Part shown: piece by piece, positions 25,052 to 33,656 of the stretch
How the letters are laid out: each line of letters begins with the position of its first letter
Numbering within the stretch: the stretch's first letter is position 1
From: Parvibaculum sp.
Lineage (GTDB): Bacteria; Pseudomonadota; Alphaproteobacteria; Parvibaculales; Parvibaculaceae
Assembly (NCBI RefSeq): GCF_002684405.1
Contig: NZ_NYVD01000169.1
Location: forward strand, 1 to 38,897
Direction of reading: 5' to 3'
Length of the DNA: 38,897 bases
Notes under the pieces: generated by a model
What the model saw: the letters and a program-made list of their open reading frames with translations, nothing else
Databases searched by the model: none
Told to the model about the DNA's origin: nothing
Made by a program: the position numbers and the translations under genes

Positions 25052-25996
25052 CTATCCGCGCGTGGGCTGGCGGTCCGCGCGCGGGGTCACGCACATCTCG
25101 GCGCGGTAGACCCGCGAAAAATGGCTCGCGCTGGCAAACCCTGTTGCCATGGCGACTTCGGCAACGGACATGGCGCTCTGGCGCAGAAGACGGCGGGCAT
25201 GCTCCAGCCGCATACGCCGATAGACGGCCTGGAAGGTCGTACCCATTTCGCCTGCGAAGAGCCGATCGAGATGGCGCGGCGTGATCCCCGCAAACGCAGC
25301 CATGGCGGCGCGATCCATGGGCTGCTCGAGCGTCGCTTCCATCTTTTCAAGGAGCGTCAGCAGCCTCGGGTGATGCGTACCATAGGTCTCCGCGCGCGAG
25401 GCCCGCTGAGCGCCGGAGGCTTCCTCGATATGCGTGTGGAGATACCAGTCGGAGACACGCCGCGCGAAATCCGCGCCCAGCCGCTCGGCAATGACGGCGC
25501 TCATCATGTCGAGCGGGGCGATACCGCCGCCGCAGGTGATGCAGTTGCCGTCGATCACATATCGGGCGCGCTCGGGCACAAGGTCAGGGAAAGCTTCCAT
25601 CAGGGCCGGCGCATGTTCCCAGTGGATGGTGAAGCGGCGATTGGCGAGCACACCCGCCTCGGCCAGCAGATAGGGCCCGCCGGAGATACCGCCGATGCGG
25701 ACCCCTTCGCGCGTCAGACGGCGAAGCGCCGCCGCGATCTCCGGGCTCTTCCAATCGGCCGGACTGCCGCCCGCGCAGACGAAGACCGTGTGAAGGCTTT
25801 TGCCCGCCTTCGCCAGCTTTTCGGTCGGCACGCATACGCCCGACGAGCTTTCCACCATGCCGCCCGCAACCGAGAACGCCTCGACCCGGTAGAGCTCTTT
25901 CCCCGCCAATATGTTTGCCGCGCGCAACGGCTCCGTCGCCGCGGCGAAGGACATCAGCGCAAAACCGGGCAGAAGGATGAAGCCATAGGTCTGCAT
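25052..25996 (-). CDS. GlxA-family AraC-type regulator (DJ-1/PfpI-like amidotransferase domain plus AraC HTH)
   Basis: A 314-residue regulator. The N-terminal domain (about 3-175) is a class I glutamine-amidotransferase-like fold with FILLPGFALMSFAAATEPLR, VFVCAGG and GGISGGPYLLAEAG; the expected nucleophile position is not a cysteine, so it is a sensor, not an enzyme. The C-terminal pair of helix-turn-helices (about 215-310) reads AAFAGITPRHLDRLF and AEVAMATGFASASHFSRVY. Relatives such as GbdR and GlxA regulate glycine betaine, dimethylglycine and related N-methyl compound catabolism. It is divergent from mgdABCD, with 10-base direct repeats in the shared promoter. Activation of mgdABCD by an N-methyl amino acid is the natural model. 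Confidence 0.92.
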   Translation of the reverse strand: MQTYGFILLPGFALMSFAAATEPLRAANILAGKELYRVEAFSVAGGMVESSSGVCVPTEKLAKAGKSLHTVFVCAGGSPADWKSPEIAAALRRLTREGVRIGGISGGPYLLAEAGVLANRRFTIHWEHAPALMEAFPDLVPERARYVIDGNCITCGGGIAPLDMMSAVIAERLGADFARRVSDWYLHTHIEEASGAQRASRAETYGTHHPRLLTLLEKMEATLEQPMDRAAMAAFAGITPRHLDRLFAGEMGTTFQAVYRRMRLEHARRLLRQSAMSVAEVAMATGFASASHFSRVYRAEMCVTPRADRQPTRG

Positions 25997-26015
25997 GGGC
26001 GGTTTCCGGACACAA

Positions 26016-26046
26016 AGTCTCTTATATACTTTTTTCAGTCTCTTAT
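26016..26046. promoter_or_regulatory. Direct repeats AGTCTCTTAT, 21 bases apart, in the mgdA promoter
   Basis: Two identical 10-base copies at 26016-26025 and 26037-26046, start-to-start distance 21 (two helical turns), which is the geometry used by AraC-family activators. They lie between the GlxA-type regulator and mgdA, 62 bases before the mgdA start. Confidence 0.6.
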
Positions 26047-26108
26047 GGGCAAGTCAAGGCGCACGCCACCCGCCATGATTTCCGGCAGACCTCAAGCGGA
26101 AGAGAGCG

Positions 26109-27359
26109 ATGCGCTATTCGGCCCTGTCGATTTTCCTCAATGCGCTCAGCGGCAACCGGCACTGGCAGCCCGCATGGCGGGAGCCGGCACCAAAGCCCCA
26201 CTACGACGTGGTGATCGTGGGCGGCGGCGGGCACGGGCTTGCCACCGCCTACTACCTCGCCAAGGTGTTTGGCGTGCGCAACATTGCCGTGCTGGAGAAA
26301 AGCTATCTCGGCTCCGGTAATATCGGCCGCAACACGACCATCATCCGCTCCAATTACCTGCTTGAGGGGAACCAGCCCTTCTACGAATTCTCGCTGAAGC
26401 TGTGGGAAGGGCTGGAACAGGATTTCAATTTCAACGCCATGGTCTCGCAGCGCGGCGTGCTGAACCTCTATCATTCCGATGCCCAGCGCGATGCCTATAC
26501 GCGCCGGGGCAATGCCATGCTGCTCTCGGGCGCGGATGCGGAACTGCTCGATCGCGACGACGTGCGCCGCATGCTGCCCTTTCTCGATTTCACCAACGCG
26601 CGCTTCCCCATACGCGGCGGCCTGCTGCAGCGCCGCGGCGGCACGGTTCGCCATGACGCGGTCGCCTGGGGCTATGCGCGCGGAGCGGATGCGCTTGGCG
26701 TCGACATCATTCAGCATTGCGCGGTCACCGGCATTCGCCGCGAGGGCGACCGGGTGACCGGCGTCGACACGACCAGGGGCACGATCGGCTGCGGCAAGCT
26801 CGCCCTTTCCACCGCCGGACATTCCAGCGTGACCGCCTCTCTGGCGGGGCTGCGCCTGCCGGTCGAAAGCCATGTGCTGCAGGCTTTCGTCTCGGAAGGG
26901 CTAAAACCCTTCATCGACAATGTCGTGACCTTTGGTGCGGGGCACTTCTATGTTTCGCAGTCCGACAAGGGCGGGCTCGTCTTCGGCGGCGATATCGACG
27001 GCTACAACTCTTACGCACGGCGCGGCAACCTCGCCACGGTCGAACATGTGATGGAAGCGGGTGTCGCCATGATCCCCGGCCTGTCGCGTATTCGCGCCCT
27101 CAGAAGCTGGGGCGGCATCGTGGACATGACGATGGACGGCTCGCCCATCATCGACAAGACGCATCTGCCCAATCTCTACCTCAATGCCGGCTGGAACTAT
27201 GGAGGCTTCAAGGCAACGCCTGCGGCGGGCTGGTGCTTTGCGCATCTGATCGCAAGGGACGCGCCGCATGAAGTCGCCACCGCCTATCGCCTCGACCGCT
27301 TCGCGCGCGGCTATCTCATCGACGAGCGCGGCGCGGGCGCGCAGGCCAATCTTCACTAG
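26109..27359 (+). CDS. mgdA: N-methylglutamate dehydrogenase subunit A (sarcosine oxidase beta-like)
   Basis: A 416-residue SoxB-type flavoprotein. FAD site VVIVGGGGHGLATAYYLA (from about residue 34), GSGNIGRNTTIIRSNYLL, the GGTVRHDAVAWG stretch whose H182 lines up with the covalent-FMN histidine of heterotetrameric sarcosine oxidases, and the closing GWNYGGFKATPAAG. It is the catalytic demethylating subunit, oxidising the N-methyl amine; the methyl group then passes to THF via subunit C. A GAAGAGAG ribosome site precedes ATG 26109. By sequence alone it could be sarcosine oxidase; the nearby gmaS and mgsABC make N-methylglutamate the likely substrate. First of four tightly linked genes under a GlxA-type regulator. 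Confidence 0.9.
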   Translation: MRYSALSIFLNALSGNRHWQPAWREPAPKPHYDVVIVGGGGHGLATAYYLAKVFGVRNIAVLEKSYLGSGNIGRNTTIIRSNYLLEGNQPFYEFSLKLWEGLEQDFNFNAMVSQRGVLNLYHSDAQRDAYTRRGNAMLLSGADAELLDRDDVRRMLPFLDFTNARFPIRGGLLQRRGGTVRHDAVAWGYARGADALGVDIIQHCAVTGIRREGDRVTGVDTTRGTIGCGKLALSTAGHSSVTASLAGLRLPVESHVLQAFVSEGLKPFIDNVVTFGAGHFYVSQSDKGGLVFGGDIDGYNSYARRGNLATVEHVMEAGVAMIPGLSRIRALRSWGGIVDMTMDGSPIIDKTHLPNLYLNAGWNYGGFKATPAAGWCFAHLIARDAPHEVATAYRLDRFARGYLIDERGAGAQANLH

Positions 27360-27368
27360 GAGCCGGAT

Positions 27369-27644
27369 ATGGCAAGCCTCATTCCCTGTCCGCATTGCGG
27401 CATGCGCCCTAAAGAGGAATTCACCATCAAGGGAAGCGCCGACGTTGCAAGGCCCGCACCGGAAGCAGGCACGCAAGACTGGCTCGACTATGTCTATCTG
27501 CGCGAGAACCCGATGGGGCGGCTCAGCGAATATTGGCACCACGCCTCCGGTTGCCGCCGATGGCTCGTCGTCTCGCGCGACAGCGTGAACCATGACATCT
27601 ACAGCGTACAGGATGCCGCGCAGGCAAAGGGAGGCGGGGCATGA
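27369..27644 (+). CDS. mgdB: N-methylglutamate dehydrogenase subunit B (sarcosine oxidase delta-like)
   Basis: A 91-residue protein of the SoxD family. The N-terminus has CPHCGMRP (C7, C10), and YWHHASGCRRW supplies H57/H58 and C62, giving the zinc-binding set of sarcosine oxidase delta subunits; RENPMGRLSEYW is the typical bridge. The subunit stabilises the alpha-beta interface. AGGAG precedes ATG 27369, 9 bases after mgdA. Its stop overlaps the mgdC start (ATGA at 27641-27644), consistent with balanced subunit production. Confidence 0.93.
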   Translation: MASLIPCPHCGMRPKEEFTIKGSADVARPAPEAGTQDWLDYVYLRENPMGRLSEYWHHASGCRRWLVVSRDSVNHDIYSVQDAAQAKGGGA

Positions 27645-30598
27645 CGGCATACCGGCTCGCCACGGGCGGTCTCATCGACCGCGACCGCCCTGTCGGCTTC
27701 AGCTTCGACGGCAAGCGCATGCAGGGATGTGAAGGCGATACGCTCGCTTCCGCCCTTCTGGCCAACGGGCAGACGCTCGTCGGACGCAGTTTCAAATATC
27801 ACCGTCCACGCGGTATCCTCACCGCCGGCGCGGCAGAACCCAATGCGCTGGTAACGCTCGGCCGGGATGGACGGACGGAAGCCAATTGCCGTGCGACCAT
27901 GGTGGAGCTTCACGAAGGGCTCGAGGCCCGAAGCCAGAATTGCTGGCCGTCGCTCACACACGACATCGGCACGGTGAACCAGCTTGCCGCGCCCTTTCTC
28001 GGCGCGGGCTTCTACTACAAGACCTTCATGTGGCCCGGCGCTTTCTGGGAAAAAGTGTATGAGCCCGCCATCCGCCGTGCGGCGGGGCTCGGGCGCGCCA
28101 GCTACGAGGCCGATCCCGACCGTTATGAAAAAGCCTGGGCGCATTGCGACCTGCTGGTGATCGGCGCAGGCCCTGCCGGGCTTGCCGCCGCGCTGACCGC
28201 CGCCCGCGCGGGCACACGTGTCATCCTTGCCGACGAACAGGCAAGGATGGGCGGATCATTGCTGAGCGAGAGCGGCGAGATCTACGGCACGACCGCCCCC
28301 GCTTTCGCGGAAGCATGCCTCGCGGAACTTTCTTCCCTCGACAATGTAACGCTGATGCCGCGCAGCACGGTTTTCGGCTGGTATGACGACAATGTCTTCG
28401 GCGTTGTGGAGCGCGTGCAGAAACATACCGCCGCCCCCGACCCGAACCGGCCCGTCGAACGGCTCTGGCGGGTCGCCGCGAAACAGGCCGTGCTGGCGAC
28501 GGGCGCGGAAGAACGCCCGCTCGTTTTCGGCGGGAACGACCGTCCCGGCGTGATGATGGCCGGCGCCATGCGGAGTTATGCCAATCACTATGGCGTGGCG
28601 GCGGGCGAACGCGTGGCCGTCTTCACCAACGGGCTTTCCGGCTACCGCACCGCGCACGATCTCGAGCGGCTTGGGGTCGAGGTCGCGGCAATCGTCGATC
28701 CGCATGAGACGCGCATCGACTACGAAGGCAAGGCGCGCCTCATCCGCAATGCCGTCGTGACGGGTACGAAGGGCGGCAAAGCGCTGTCCTCCATCGAGGT
28801 TCGGCAGGGCGGAAAATCGGAGACGATCACCGTCGACGCGCTTGCCATGTCGGGCGGATGGAGCCCTATCATCCATCTTGCCTGCCATCGCGGCGCAAAG
28901 CCGGCCTGGTCCGAGGCCCATGCGGCTTTCCTCGCGCCCGACGGCCTGAAAGGCCTGACGGTGGTGGGCGCGGCGGCGGGACGTGCGACGACGGAATCCT
29001 GCCTGGCGGATGGCGAAGCTCAAACGCGGGAAATACTCCAGGCCCTCGGCTTTTCAACCGCCGCGTCCGCCTTCGGACAACGGCATGAGGACGATGAAAA
29101 AGCAGTACCCGCCTTCTGGTATGTCGCCAATTCCAGCGGCAAGGCCTTCGTCGACTTTCAGAACGATGTGCATCTGAAGGATCTGCAGCTCGCCACGCGC
29201 GAAGGCTATGGTCATGTCGAACATGCCAAGCGCTACACGACGAACGGCATGGCGACGGATCAGGGCAAGCTTTCCAATGTGAATGCCATCGGCATTCTGG
29301 CAGGCGAGCGAGGCGTTTCGCCCGGCGAGATCGGGACGACGACCTTCCGGCCCTTCTATACGCCGGTTTCTTTCGGCGCGTTCACCGGCGCGCAGCGCAC
29401 GGAACATTTCCAGCCCGTGCGTCACTCGCCGCTGCACCAATGGGCCAAAAAGCGCGACGCGGTCTTCGTGGAGACCGGCCAGTGGTATCGCTCGCAGTAT
29501 TTTCCGCAAAGCGGCGAAACGCATTGGCGCGAAAGCGTGGACCGGGAGGCGAAAGCGGTGCGCTCATCGGTCGGGCTCTGCGATGTCTCCACCCTCGGCA
29601 AGATCGAGATTACGGGTGCGGATGCGGCGGAGTTCCTGAACCGGGTCTATTGCAATGCCTTTCTGAAGCTGCCGGTGGGCAAGGCGCGCTACGGCATCAT
29701 GTTGCGTGAAGACGGCTTCATCTATGACGACGGCACGACGAGCCGGCTTGGCGACAATCACTTCTTCATGACGACGACCACGGCGCTTGCGGCAGGCGTG
29801 CTGGCGCATCTGGAGTTCTGCGCACAGGCGCTCTGGCCCGAGCTCGATGTGCATCTCGCCTCGGCGACCGACCAATGGGCACAGATGGCGATTGCGGGCC
29901 CCTGTGCGCGCAAGGTGCTGGAACAAATCGTCGATGAGGATATTTCCAACGAGGCGTTCCCCTTCCTCGCCGCGCGGGAGGTAACCCTCTTCGGCGGTGC
30001 GCTTCGCGGTCGGCTTTTCCGTATTTCCTTTTCCGGCGAACTCGCCTTCGAGCTGGCCGTGCCTGCGGGCTTTGGCGAACCGGTCGCCGGGAAGCTGATG
30101 GAGGCAGGCGCTCGCTTCGGTATCACGCCCTATGGCACGGAAGCGCTCGGCGTGCTGCGCATCGAGAAGGGGCATGTCACCCATGCCGAAATCGACGGGC
30201 GCGTAACGCCGGGCGACCTTGGCATGGGGCGGATGGTCTCTGCGAAGAAGCCCGATTTCATTGGCCGCGCCATGCTGAGGCGCGAGGGGCTCACCGATCC
30301 CGACCGACCGCAACTCGTGGGGCTGACACCGCTCGACCCGTCGGAGTCTTTCGGCAGCGGGGCGCATATCTTCAATCCGGACGACACGCCAAACATGGGC
30401 AGCGATCTCGGCCATGTGACCTCGACCTGCTTCTCGCCCCATCTCGGCCACACGATCGGGCTGGCGCTGGTGAAACACGGGGCCGAGCGGCATGGCGAGG
30501 AAGTGATCGTCTGGAACGGCGTGAAGAAGGAAACAACGCGCGCCCTGCTTTGTGCGCCGGTCTTCGTCGATCCGAAGAATGAGAGGCTTCATGTCTGA
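27641..30598 (+). CDS. mgdC: N-methylglutamate dehydrogenase subunit C (sarcosine oxidase alpha-like)
   Basis: A 985-residue SoxA-type protein. The N-terminal section (about 15-95) is the 2Fe-2S-like fold of alpha subunits (GCEGDTLASALLANG, SFKYHRPRGI). A nucleotide-binding domain follows with LLVIGAGPAGLAAALTAARAG (G175-G180), then a second GG segment and VVGAAAGR. The C-terminal part, from about residue 600, is a GcvT-like THF-binding domain (SVGLCDVSTLGKIEITGADA, ... ALGVLRIEKGHVTHAEIDGR) where the methyl carbon is transferred to THF. The subunit binds NAD and links methyl oxidation to folate. Start overlaps the mgdB stop by 4 bases; end overlaps mgdD by 8. Confidence 0.93.
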   Translation: MTAYRLATGGLIDRDRPVGFSFDGKRMQGCEGDTLASALLANGQTLVGRSFKYHRPRGILTAGAAEPNALVTLGRDGRTEANCRATMVELHEGLEARSQNCWPSLTHDIGTVNQLAAPFLGAGFYYKTFMWPGAFWEKVYEPAIRRAAGLGRASYEADPDRYEKAWAHCDLLVIGAGPAGLAAALTAARAGTRVILADEQARMGGSLLSESGEIYGTTAPAFAEACLAELSSLDNVTLMPRSTVFGWYDDNVFGVVERVQKHTAAPDPNRPVERLWRVAAKQAVLATGAEERPLVFGGNDRPGVMMAGAMRSYANHYGVAAGERVAVFTNGLSGYRTAHDLERLGVEVAAIVDPHETRIDYEGKARLIRNAVVTGTKGGKALSSIEVRQGGKSETITVDALAMSGGWSPIIHLACHRGAKPAWSEAHAAFLAPDGLKGLTVVGAAAGRATTESCLADGEAQTREILQALGFSTAASAFGQRHEDDEKAVPAFWYVANSSGKAFVDFQNDVHLKDLQLATREGYGHVEHAKRYTTNGMATDQGKLSNVNAIGILAGERGVSPGEIGTTTFRPFYTPVSFGAFTGAQRTEHFQPVRHSPLHQWAKKRDAVFVETGQWYRSQYFPQSGETHWRESVDREAKAVRSSVGLCDVSTLGKIEITGADAAEFLNRVYCNAFLKLPVGKARYGIMLREDGFIYDDGTTSRLGDNHFFMTTTTALAAGVLAHLEFCAQALWPELDVHLASATDQWAQMAIAGPCARKVLEQIVDEDISNEAFPFLAAREVTLFGGALRGRLFRISFSGELAFELAVPAGFGEPVAGKLMEAGARFGITPYGTEALGVLRIEKGHVTHAEIDGRVTPGDLGMGRMVSAKKPDFIGRAMLRREGLTDPDRPQLVGLTPLDPSESFGSGAHIFNPDDTPNMGSDLGHVTSTCFSPHLGHTIGLALVKHGAERHGEEVIVWNGVKKETTRALLCAPVFVDPKNERLHV

Positions 30599-31139
30599 CG
30601 CAGCCCTGAAACCGGTCCCCGCCCTCGCCGATGCACCTGCCGGGCATTTCGGCACGCCCTCGGCGGCACATTCCGTCGTCATGACAGCGATGCCGGAAGG
30701 CCATGTTTGGCAGATCTTCGCCGCAACACTTTCCAGCGAGGAGATCACGCAGGCAGCGGGCGGCGACGCCGTGCGTGAAGCCGGACCGGGGCAATGGTTC
30801 GCCGTCGGCGATGCACCGCTTGCGCCACCATCGTTCACCTTGCTGGAGGGCCGCGCCACGCTGATCGACCAAAGCCATGGGCGGGTGCGCATCCGCCTCG
30901 AAGGCGAAGCGGTGACGGCTTTGCTCGCCAAGGGCGTTGCCATCGACCTTCACGACCAGGCCTTTCCCGTGGGCCGCGCCGCCATCACGCTATGCGGCCA
31001 TATCTCGGTGCATCTGACGCGGCTTGCCCCACACGCCTTCGAACTGATGGTGTTGCGCAGCTATGCGCTGTCGCTGTGGGAAAGCCTGATCGAGATGGGG
31101 TTGGAGTTTGGGATCGAGGCCCGCCGGCCGGGCGCTTAG
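30591..31139 (+). CDS. mgdD: N-methylglutamate dehydrogenase subunit D (sarcosine oxidase gamma-like)
   Basis: A 182-residue SoxG-type protein. Start at ATG 30591, which overlaps the mgdC stop; it is preceded by GAGAGG. The body resembles a truncated GcvT fold (HVWQIFAATLSSEEI, GPGQWFAVGD, DQSHGRVRIRLEGEA, FPVGRAAITLCGHISVHLTR), as expected for the gamma subunit, which contacts the alpha chain. No catalytic residues of its own are expected. The stop meets the convergent hydrolase stop, sharing three bases. Completion of the set A-B-C-D in order supports a full dehydrogenase complex. Confidence 0.92.
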   Translation: MSDAALKPVPALADAPAGHFGTPSAAHSVVMTAMPEGHVWQIFAATLSSEEITQAAGGDAVREAGPGQWFAVGDAPLAPPSFTLLEGRATLIDQSHGRVRIRLEGEAVTALLAKGVAIDLHDQAFPVGRAAITLCGHISVHLTRLAPHAFELMVLRSYALSLWESLIEMGLEFGIEARRPGA

Positions 31140-32131
31140 TCGGCAAGAATGCGCAGCATCTCCGCTTCGACCTCCCGGGCTTCTGTGTCAAAGCGCCCCG
31201 GCGCCCCCGCGCAATGGCCGTAGGGAGAGTGCAATACCTTCACCTCGGCATGGCCGATCTCCGCAGCCTCCAATTCCGTTTCCCTGACGGTGAAATAGGT
31301 GTCGGTGTCGCAGGGCATCAGTACGGTGCGCGCGGTGATGTCAGCGAGCGCTTTACCCGCATCTGCATGACGCCAGGCATGGAGCACGGCCAGCAGATCG
31401 TTCGCATCATGCTCCAGATGGTCGTCTTCCCAGCCCTTCAGAAAGGCTTCGAGGTCGGCATAGCCGAGGCCTTCGTAAAGGCGCTCGCGGAAAAACTCGG
31501 CGGAATAGGCCCACCCCGCATAGACGCGGCCGAAAGCGCGAAGTCCCGTTTCCGGCGGTGCGCTGTAGCACCCGCCCTCATAGGTGGCGTCGGCCCGCAA
31601 CGCCGCCGACCCGCCTTCCAGAAACGCCTGATTGAGCGGCCAGCATTTCGCGTTGCCACAAACGGCCAGCACCCGCTCCACAAAATCCGGATAGAGCGCG
31701 GCCATATGCAGGCTCTGCATGGCGCCCATCGACCAACCGGTCGCAAGTTTGAGTTTCGAGATACCGAATCGTTCGCTCAGCAACCGATGCTGGGCGGCGG
31801 CAGTGTCGCGGATCGTTACCTTCGGGAAGCCGGCCCCCGCACATGAATTCGTCAATGTACTGGGGGACGCCGACACGCCATTCCCGAACATGTTGGTCAG
31901 CACGATGAAATAGCGCGCCGGGTCGAGCGCGCGGCCCGGCCCGATAATCCGGTCATAGGAGGCGTCGGTGCCGGAATAGTAGCTCGGCAGGAGGATGCAA
32001 TTGTCGCGCGCCGGCGAGAGCCGGCCCAGCGTGCGATAGATGAGGAAGGCGCCTTGCAGCACCTCCCCGCTTTCCAGAAGGAAATCGCCAAGGTCGAACC
32101 GCTCGCGCCCACTTGTCTCTGCCGCGCCCAT
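31136..32131 (-). CDS. MetX-like alpha/beta hydrolase (homoserine acetyltransferase family)
   Basis: A 331-residue alpha/beta hydrolase. Nucleophile elbow GWSMGAMQSL, acid candidate in PCDTDTYF and histidine in SPYGHCAG form the usual Ser-Asp-His triad; LTNMFGNGVSASPS is the oxyanion/acyl region of homoserine O-acetyltransferase relatives. True MetX carries extra lid sequences for homoserine; a role in methionine synthesis is not supported by context. It follows the second glutamine-synthetase-like gene by 12 bases, with GAGG and AAGGCGGG ribosome motifs. Possible jobs are hydrolysis of a gamma-glutamyl amide or acyl transfer to an amino-alcohol. The 3' end overlaps the mgdD stop tail to tail. 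Confidence 0.87.
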   Translation of the reverse strand: MGAAETSGRERFDLGDFLLESGEVLQGAFLIYRTLGRLSPARDNCILLPSYYSGTDASYDRIIGPGRALDPARYFIVLTNMFGNGVSASPSTLTNSCAGAGFPKVTIRDTAAAQHRLLSERFGISKLKLATGWSMGAMQSLHMAALYPDFVERVLAVCGNAKCWPLNQAFLEGGSAALRADATYEGGCYSAPPETGLRAFGRVYAGWAYSAEFFRERLYEGLGYADLEAFLKGWEDDHLEHDANDLLAVLHAWRHADAGKALADITARTVLMPCDTDTYFTVRETELEAAEIGHAEVKVLHSPYGHCAGAPGRFDTEAREVEAEMLRILAD

Positions 32132-32143
32132 TCCCGCCTTACC

Positions 32144-33499
32144 TCAATAGAATTTCAGATAACGATCTTTTTCCCAGTCGGAGACGTGATTTATATAGCT
32201 TTTCCATTCACCGCGTTTGAACTCGACCCAGGCCTCGAACATGTCGTCGCCGAACACCTTCCGCGAGAAGGGGTCGGCTGCGAATGCTTCGACGGCCTCT
32301 TCCAGCGTTTCCGGCAACATGCGCACGCCGAGAGCCTCCAGCTCTTTGGGCGTTTTCACATACATGTTGTCGGTATGAGGCTCGCCGGGGTCGAGACCTT
32401 CCCTGATCCCTTCAAGTCCTGCGGCCAGCACCATCGTCGCCCCGAGATAGGGGTTGCAGGAACTGTCTGCCGCGCGAAGCTCGATACGCTGGCCGTCGCG
32501 GGGAATGCGCACCGTGTTCGTGCGATTGTTGTTGCCATAGCAGGCAAAGATCGGCGCCCAGGTGAAGCCTGACATGCTGCCCTGCTTGATCAGACGCTTG
32601 TAGCTGTTCACCGTCGGCGCCACGACCGCGCAGATGGCAGGCAAATGGCGCAGCACGCCGGCAATGAACTGGTAGCCCAGTTCCGACAGGTTGCAGCCGC
32701 GCGGATCGTTATCGGTCTTGAAGAGGTTTTCCTGCGTCTTGAGGTCGTAGAGCGACATATTGAAATGCGCGCCGCTGCCTGCACGGTTGGCATAGGGCTT
32801 GGGCATGAAGCTCGCGAAACCACCGTGCTTGCTCGCGATTTCCGTCGCCATCATCCGGAGGAAGACGAAATTGTCGGCCATCTCCAGCGCGGGGAAATAT
32901 TTGAAATCGATTTCGAACTGCCCGATGCCGTCTTCATGGTCGAAGGAATAAACCCCCCAGCCCAGAGAGTTCATGGCGCCGACCAGCTCCGACAGCCAGG
33001 GCATATTGTCGAGAAGACGTACCGTGTCATAGGCGGGTTTTGCCAGATGATGACGGGAGGAGAGCGGCCTAAAGCCTTTCTCCTCGTCGTCCTGCAACAC
33101 GAAGAACTCCGCCTCGATCCCGAGATTCATGCCGAAGCCCATTTCCGCGGCGCTGGCCAGCGTGCGCTTCAGAATGTTGCGGCTGCAGGCCTCGAAGGGC
33201 TTGCCTTCGCAGTGAAGGTCGGAAGCGAACCATGCGATGTCGGGCTGCCAGGGCAGGATGCGTCCGCTCGCAGGGTCGGGATGGGCGGCAACTTCCTCGT
33301 CGCTCACATCCTGGGGCACGCCATCGAGCGCCGCGCCGGTGAAGAGCTCGGACCCGCCCATCATTCGGTCGAGATGGTCGACCGGCACCATCTTCGCCTT
33401 CGATACGCCATGCATGTCGACATAGCTCGCGATCAGATAATCGACATTCTCAAAATCCGCTGGGGCGATGGCAGTCGTGTCCTGGTTTTCCCTGGTCAT
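32144..33499 (-). CDS. Second glutamine-synthetase-family ligase (gamma-glutamyl-amide synthetase-like)
   Basis: A 451-residue ligase with all core motifs: GIEAEFFVL, FDHEDGIGQFEIDF, GSGAHFNMSLYD, NSYKRLIKQGSMSG, and NNRTNTVRIP followed by RIELRAADSSCNPY. It differs clearly from gmaS at 19928-21235, including its N-terminus (YLIASYVDMHGVSKAKMVP) and an insertion near residues 75-115, so it is not a recent duplication. Such ligases in amine operons couple glutamate to ammonia, methylamine, ethanolamine or other amines. It shares an operon with the MetX-like hydrolase and faces a TetR regulator. Its substrate amine is unknown. A housekeeping glnA would be expected elsewhere with a glnB neighbour. 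Confidence 0.88.
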   Translation of the reverse strand: MTRENQDTTAIAPADFENVDYLIASYVDMHGVSKAKMVPVDHLDRMMGGSELFTGAALDGVPQDVSDEEVAAHPDPASGRILPWQPDIAWFASDLHCEGKPFEACSRNILKRTLASAAEMGFGMNLGIEAEFFVLQDDEEKGFRPLSSRHHLAKPAYDTVRLLDNMPWLSELVGAMNSLGWGVYSFDHEDGIGQFEIDFKYFPALEMADNFVFLRMMATEIASKHGGFASFMPKPYANRAGSGAHFNMSLYDLKTQENLFKTDNDPRGCNLSELGYQFIAGVLRHLPAICAVVAPTVNSYKRLIKQGSMSGFTWAPIFACYGNNNRTNTVRIPRDGQRIELRAADSSCNPYLGATMVLAAGLEGIREGLDPGEPHTDNMYVKTPKELEALGVRMLPETLEEAVEAFAADPFSRKVFGDDMFEAWVEFKRGEWKSYINHVSDWEKDRYLKFY

Positions 33500-33528
33500 C
33501 TCGAAACTCCGGAAGAGGGGTGGCCGTT

Positions 33529-33542
33529 TCCCAACAGGGAAG
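33529..33542. promoter_or_regulatory. Inverted repeat TTCCC-AACA-GGGAA upstream of the second GS-like gene
   Basis: Perfect 5-base arms with a 4-base spacer, 30 bases upstream of the ligase start. It is oriented opposite to the GGAAA/TTTCC repeats near the mgs operon, so it is not the same site. A TetR or other operator is possible. Confidence 0.35.
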
Positions 33543-33554
33543 CAAGCCGCATGC

Positions 33555-33588
33555 CAAAATAAATTGATTGTTTAATTAATATTTTGGG
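33555..33588. promoter_or_regulatory. AT-rich nested palindrome, candidate TetR operator
   Basis: Perfect outer arms CCAAAATA (33555-33562) and TATTTTGG (33581-33588) enclose an inner imperfect repeat TTGATT-GTTT-AATTAA (33565-33580). It occupies the divergent gap between the GS-like gene and the TetR gene, the expected place for a TetR operator controlling both. Confidence 0.55.
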
Positions 33589-33656
33589 GCGAGGATGGTG
33601 CATACCGCACAAGGATGCGGCAGCAGATGCGGAAAAGATCGGCAGTTCGTCGGAAA

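Noticed and set aside
29564..30943. 459-codon minus-strand frame over mgdC and mgdD
   Set aside because: Antisense shadow in GC-rich DNA; no recognisable motif.
26109..31139. Reading mgdABCD as a plain sarcosine oxidase operon
   Set aside because: Sequence alone permits it, but the divergent mgsABC-gmaS operon makes N-methylglutamate dehydrogenase more likely; recorded as an alternative.
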